Shown here piece by piece: positions 62,518 to 64,000 of a DNA stretch of 64,000 bases. Below the pieces are notes generated by a model. It was given only the letters and a program-made list of their open reading frames with translations, had not been told where the DNA came from and did no database searches. How positions within the stretch are numbered: position 1 is the stretch's first letter; each line of letters begins with the position of its first letter. The stretch is from Pseudoalteromonas viridis (lineage in GTDB: Bacteria > Pseudomonadota > Gammaproteobacteria > Enterobacterales > Alteromonadaceae): contig NZ_CP072425.1 in the NCBI RefSeq assembly GCF_017742995.1, positions 3,667,001 to 3,731,000 on the forward strand, read 5' to 3'. A program made the position numbers and the translations under genes.

Positions 62518-64000
62518 ATGAGCCGTCGTATTATGTTGATCCCCATCTCAACCGGCGTAGGCTTAACGTCCGTGTCGGTTGGCCTGGTGCGCGCGCTGGA
62601 GCAAAAAGCCGTTGCGGTTAATTTTTTCAAACCCATCGCACAGCCCCGCAAAGAAGATACCGGCCCGGAGAAGTCAACCCTGGTCGTTCAACAAGGTTCG
62701 TCTATTTCCCCGCCGACGCCTTTTGAGCTGAGCTACGCCGAGCAAATGATAGGCGATGGCAAAGGCGACGATTTGCTCGAAGAAATTGTCGAACGGTTTG
62801 AAAGCGCCATCAATCCGGGTGAAGTAGCCATCATCGAAGGCATGGTGCCAACGCGCCGTCAGCCTTATGCTGGCCGTGTTAACCGGGAAATTGCCCAAAC
62901 ACTAGGCGCGGATATCGTGTTTGTGCTGACCCCGGGCAACGATAGCAATGATCAGCTCGAAGATCGCCTGGAAATTGCCGCCGGTAACTACGGGGGTGTT
63001 GACCATGCCCGGGTATTGGGCTGTATCTTTAACAAGGTCAATGCACCGCTTGATGAAGATGGTCGCGCACGTGCCGATCTGGTCGACCAACACGAGCCGG
63101 AACAACTGGAAAACGAACTCAACCGATTAGCCTCTTTGCCTATCTTCCGCAAGCATCCGTTTATGTTACTGGGCGCCATTCCCTGGGATTTTGATCTGGT
63201 TGCGCCGCGTGTGGTTGACCTGAGTAACTACCTGGGCGCGGAAGTGATCAATGCCGGAGACATGGCACACCGCCGTTTAAGACGGGTTACTTTTTGTGCC
63301 AGAACCGTGTCAAATATCCTGAACCACTTTACGCCCGGCGCCCTGCTAGTCACGCCTGGCGATCGCTCCGATATTCTGGTTGCGGGCTGCCTGAGTGCCA
63401 TGAATGGCACTAAGCTGGGCGCGATTTTGCTCACCGGCGGTTTTAAACCCGAAGCCAAGATCATGGAGCTGTGCGAGCAAGCGATGGCAACAGGCCTGCC
63501 GATTTTGGCAACCACAGCAGATACCTGGCGAACCTCTTTGTTACTGCACAACTTCAACATGGAAGTACCAGCAGACGACGAACAACGTATCGACAAAGTC
63601 AAACAGCATAACGCCGATCATATTGACGCCGACTGGTTAGACTCGCTGGCTCAGGGCGTGGCAAAGACGCGCAAGTTATCACCTCCGGCATTTCGTTATT
63701 TGCTGACCGATTCAGCGCGTAAAGCCAACAAAACCATTGTACTGCCAGAAGGCAACGAACCTCGTACGATTAAGGCCGCAGCCATTTGTGGCGAGCGAGG
63801 CATTGCCAAAACCGTGCTGCTGGGAGATCGCGAAGAAATCGAACGTATTGCCGCCCAACAAGGGGTGGAGCTTAACGACAACGTGACCATCCTCGACCCC
63901 CATGAAGAGGTTGAAAAGTACATAGCGCCTATGGTTGAGCTGCGTAAAAACAAAGGCCTGACCGAAGTCGTCGCGGCTGAGCAATTGCAGGACAATGTCG
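62518..64000 (+). CDS. pta: Phosphate acetyltransferase (partial, C-terminus beyond window)
   Basis: An open frame of 494 codons from ATG at 62518 to the window edge. It is a long enterobacterial-type Pta: the N-terminal P-loop-like domain starts MLIPISTGVGLTS, and continues with FVLTPGNDSNDQLEDRL; the DRTGG domain is at about residues 220-330 (LLVTPGDRSDILVAGC). The catalytic PTA_PTB domain begins near residue 400 with IVLPEGNEPRTIKAAAICG and is cut off by the window. It converts acetyl-CoA and phosphate to acetyl phosphate for AckA. The gap to ackA is 3 bases. Confidence 0.97.
   Translation, partial: MSRRIMLIPISTGVGLTSVSVGLVRALEQKAVAVNFFKPIAQPRKEDTGPEKSTLVVQQGSSISPPTPFELSYAEQMIGDGKGDDLLEEIVERFESAINPGEVAIIEGMVPTRRQPYAGRVNREIAQTLGADIVFVLTPGNDSNDQLEDRLEIAAGNYGGVDHARVLGCIFNKVNAPLDEDGRARADLVDQHEPEQLENELNRLASLPIFRKHPFMLLGAIPWDFDLVAPRVVDLSNYLGAEVINAGDMAHRRLRRVTFCARTVSNILNHFTPGALLVTPGDRSDILVAGCLSAMNGTKLGAILLTGGFKPEAKIMELCEQAMATGLPILATTADTWRTSLLLHNFNMEVPADDEQRIDKVKQHNADHIDADWLDSLAQGVAKTRKLSPPAFRYLLTDSARKANKTIVLPEGNEPRTIKAAAICGERGIAKTVLLGDREEIERIAAQQGVELNDNVTILDPHEEVEKYIAPMVELRKNKGLTEVVAAEQLQDNV

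Noticed and set aside
1..64000. CRISPR arrays, tRNA or rRNA genes, insertion sequences, prophage
   Set aside because: No regular spaced repeats, no cloverleaf-like sequences with CCA ends, no transposase or phage genes were recognised on either strand. The repeats in the LRR and Ig-like genes are protein-domain repeats.

Overview
The window looks like chromosomal DNA of a marine gammaproteobacterium of the order Alteromonadales, most probably Pseudoalteromonas. I base this on gene content and order (liu and valine operons, DUF3718 and DUF2987 proteins, NhaD, a large TonB receptor, yfbV-ackA-pta), on moderate G+C and on the sodium-coupled transporters. No tRNA, rRNA, IS element, prophage or CRISPR array was seen. 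This placement comes from reading the sequence and was not checked against a database.

Layout. 1-2391: a leucine-rich-repeat surface lipoprotein, leftward and cut by the window edge. 2743-10383 (leftward): thiolase, mmsA, acyl-CoA dehydrogenase, enoyl-CoA hydratase, 3-hydroxyisobutyryl-CoA hydrolase, mmsB and an SDR, which form a valine/isoleucine catabolic operon. 10780-19106 (rightward): the MerR regulator LiuR, liuABCDE and a two-subunit 3-oxoacid CoA-transferase, which together take leucine from isovaleryl-CoA to acetyl-CoA. The two operons diverge from a 396-base region with one related operator at each end, so branched-chain amino acid breakdown is probably controlled from this one point.

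19511-34750: a BCCT betaine-type carrier; a translationally coupled exonuclease and cNMP/CBS/DUF294 sensor pair; htpX; a Bax-like glucosaminidase with a DUF2987 protein; a dGTPase of the family tied to anti-phage nucleotide depletion; a NatAB-like ABC exporter with an exported peptidase; a small secreted protein; and topA. 35004-39848: a 1614-residue lipoprotein built of tandem bacterial Ig-like domains. 40015-45307: an SLC1-type symporter, a second beta-hydroxyacid dehydrogenase, a glutathione-peroxidase-like protein overlapping ldhA, and an NSS transporter.

45493-49083: a DUF924 protein, lysC behind a lysine riboswitch, and nhaD. The lysC promoter lies between the nhaD stop codon and the nhaD terminator and carries a perfect MetJ box, so aspartokinase appears to sense both methionine status and lysine. 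49241-53831: a three-gene Mks/Wadjet-like condensin operon (mksF-mksE-mksB) with no nuclease subunit (MksG/JetD) following it. 53938-60986: a DUF4136 lipoprotein, a TonB-dependent receptor, a duplicated DUF3718 protein, xthA, an orphan CbiM-like membrane protein, rlmA and yfbV. 61315-64000: ackA and the first 1483 bases of pta.

Most of the window is housekeeping and catabolic core genome. The parts best worth following up are the lysC leader, the Mks operon without a nuclease, the divergent liu control region with a possible inserted element, and a peroxidase with a changed catalytic residue.
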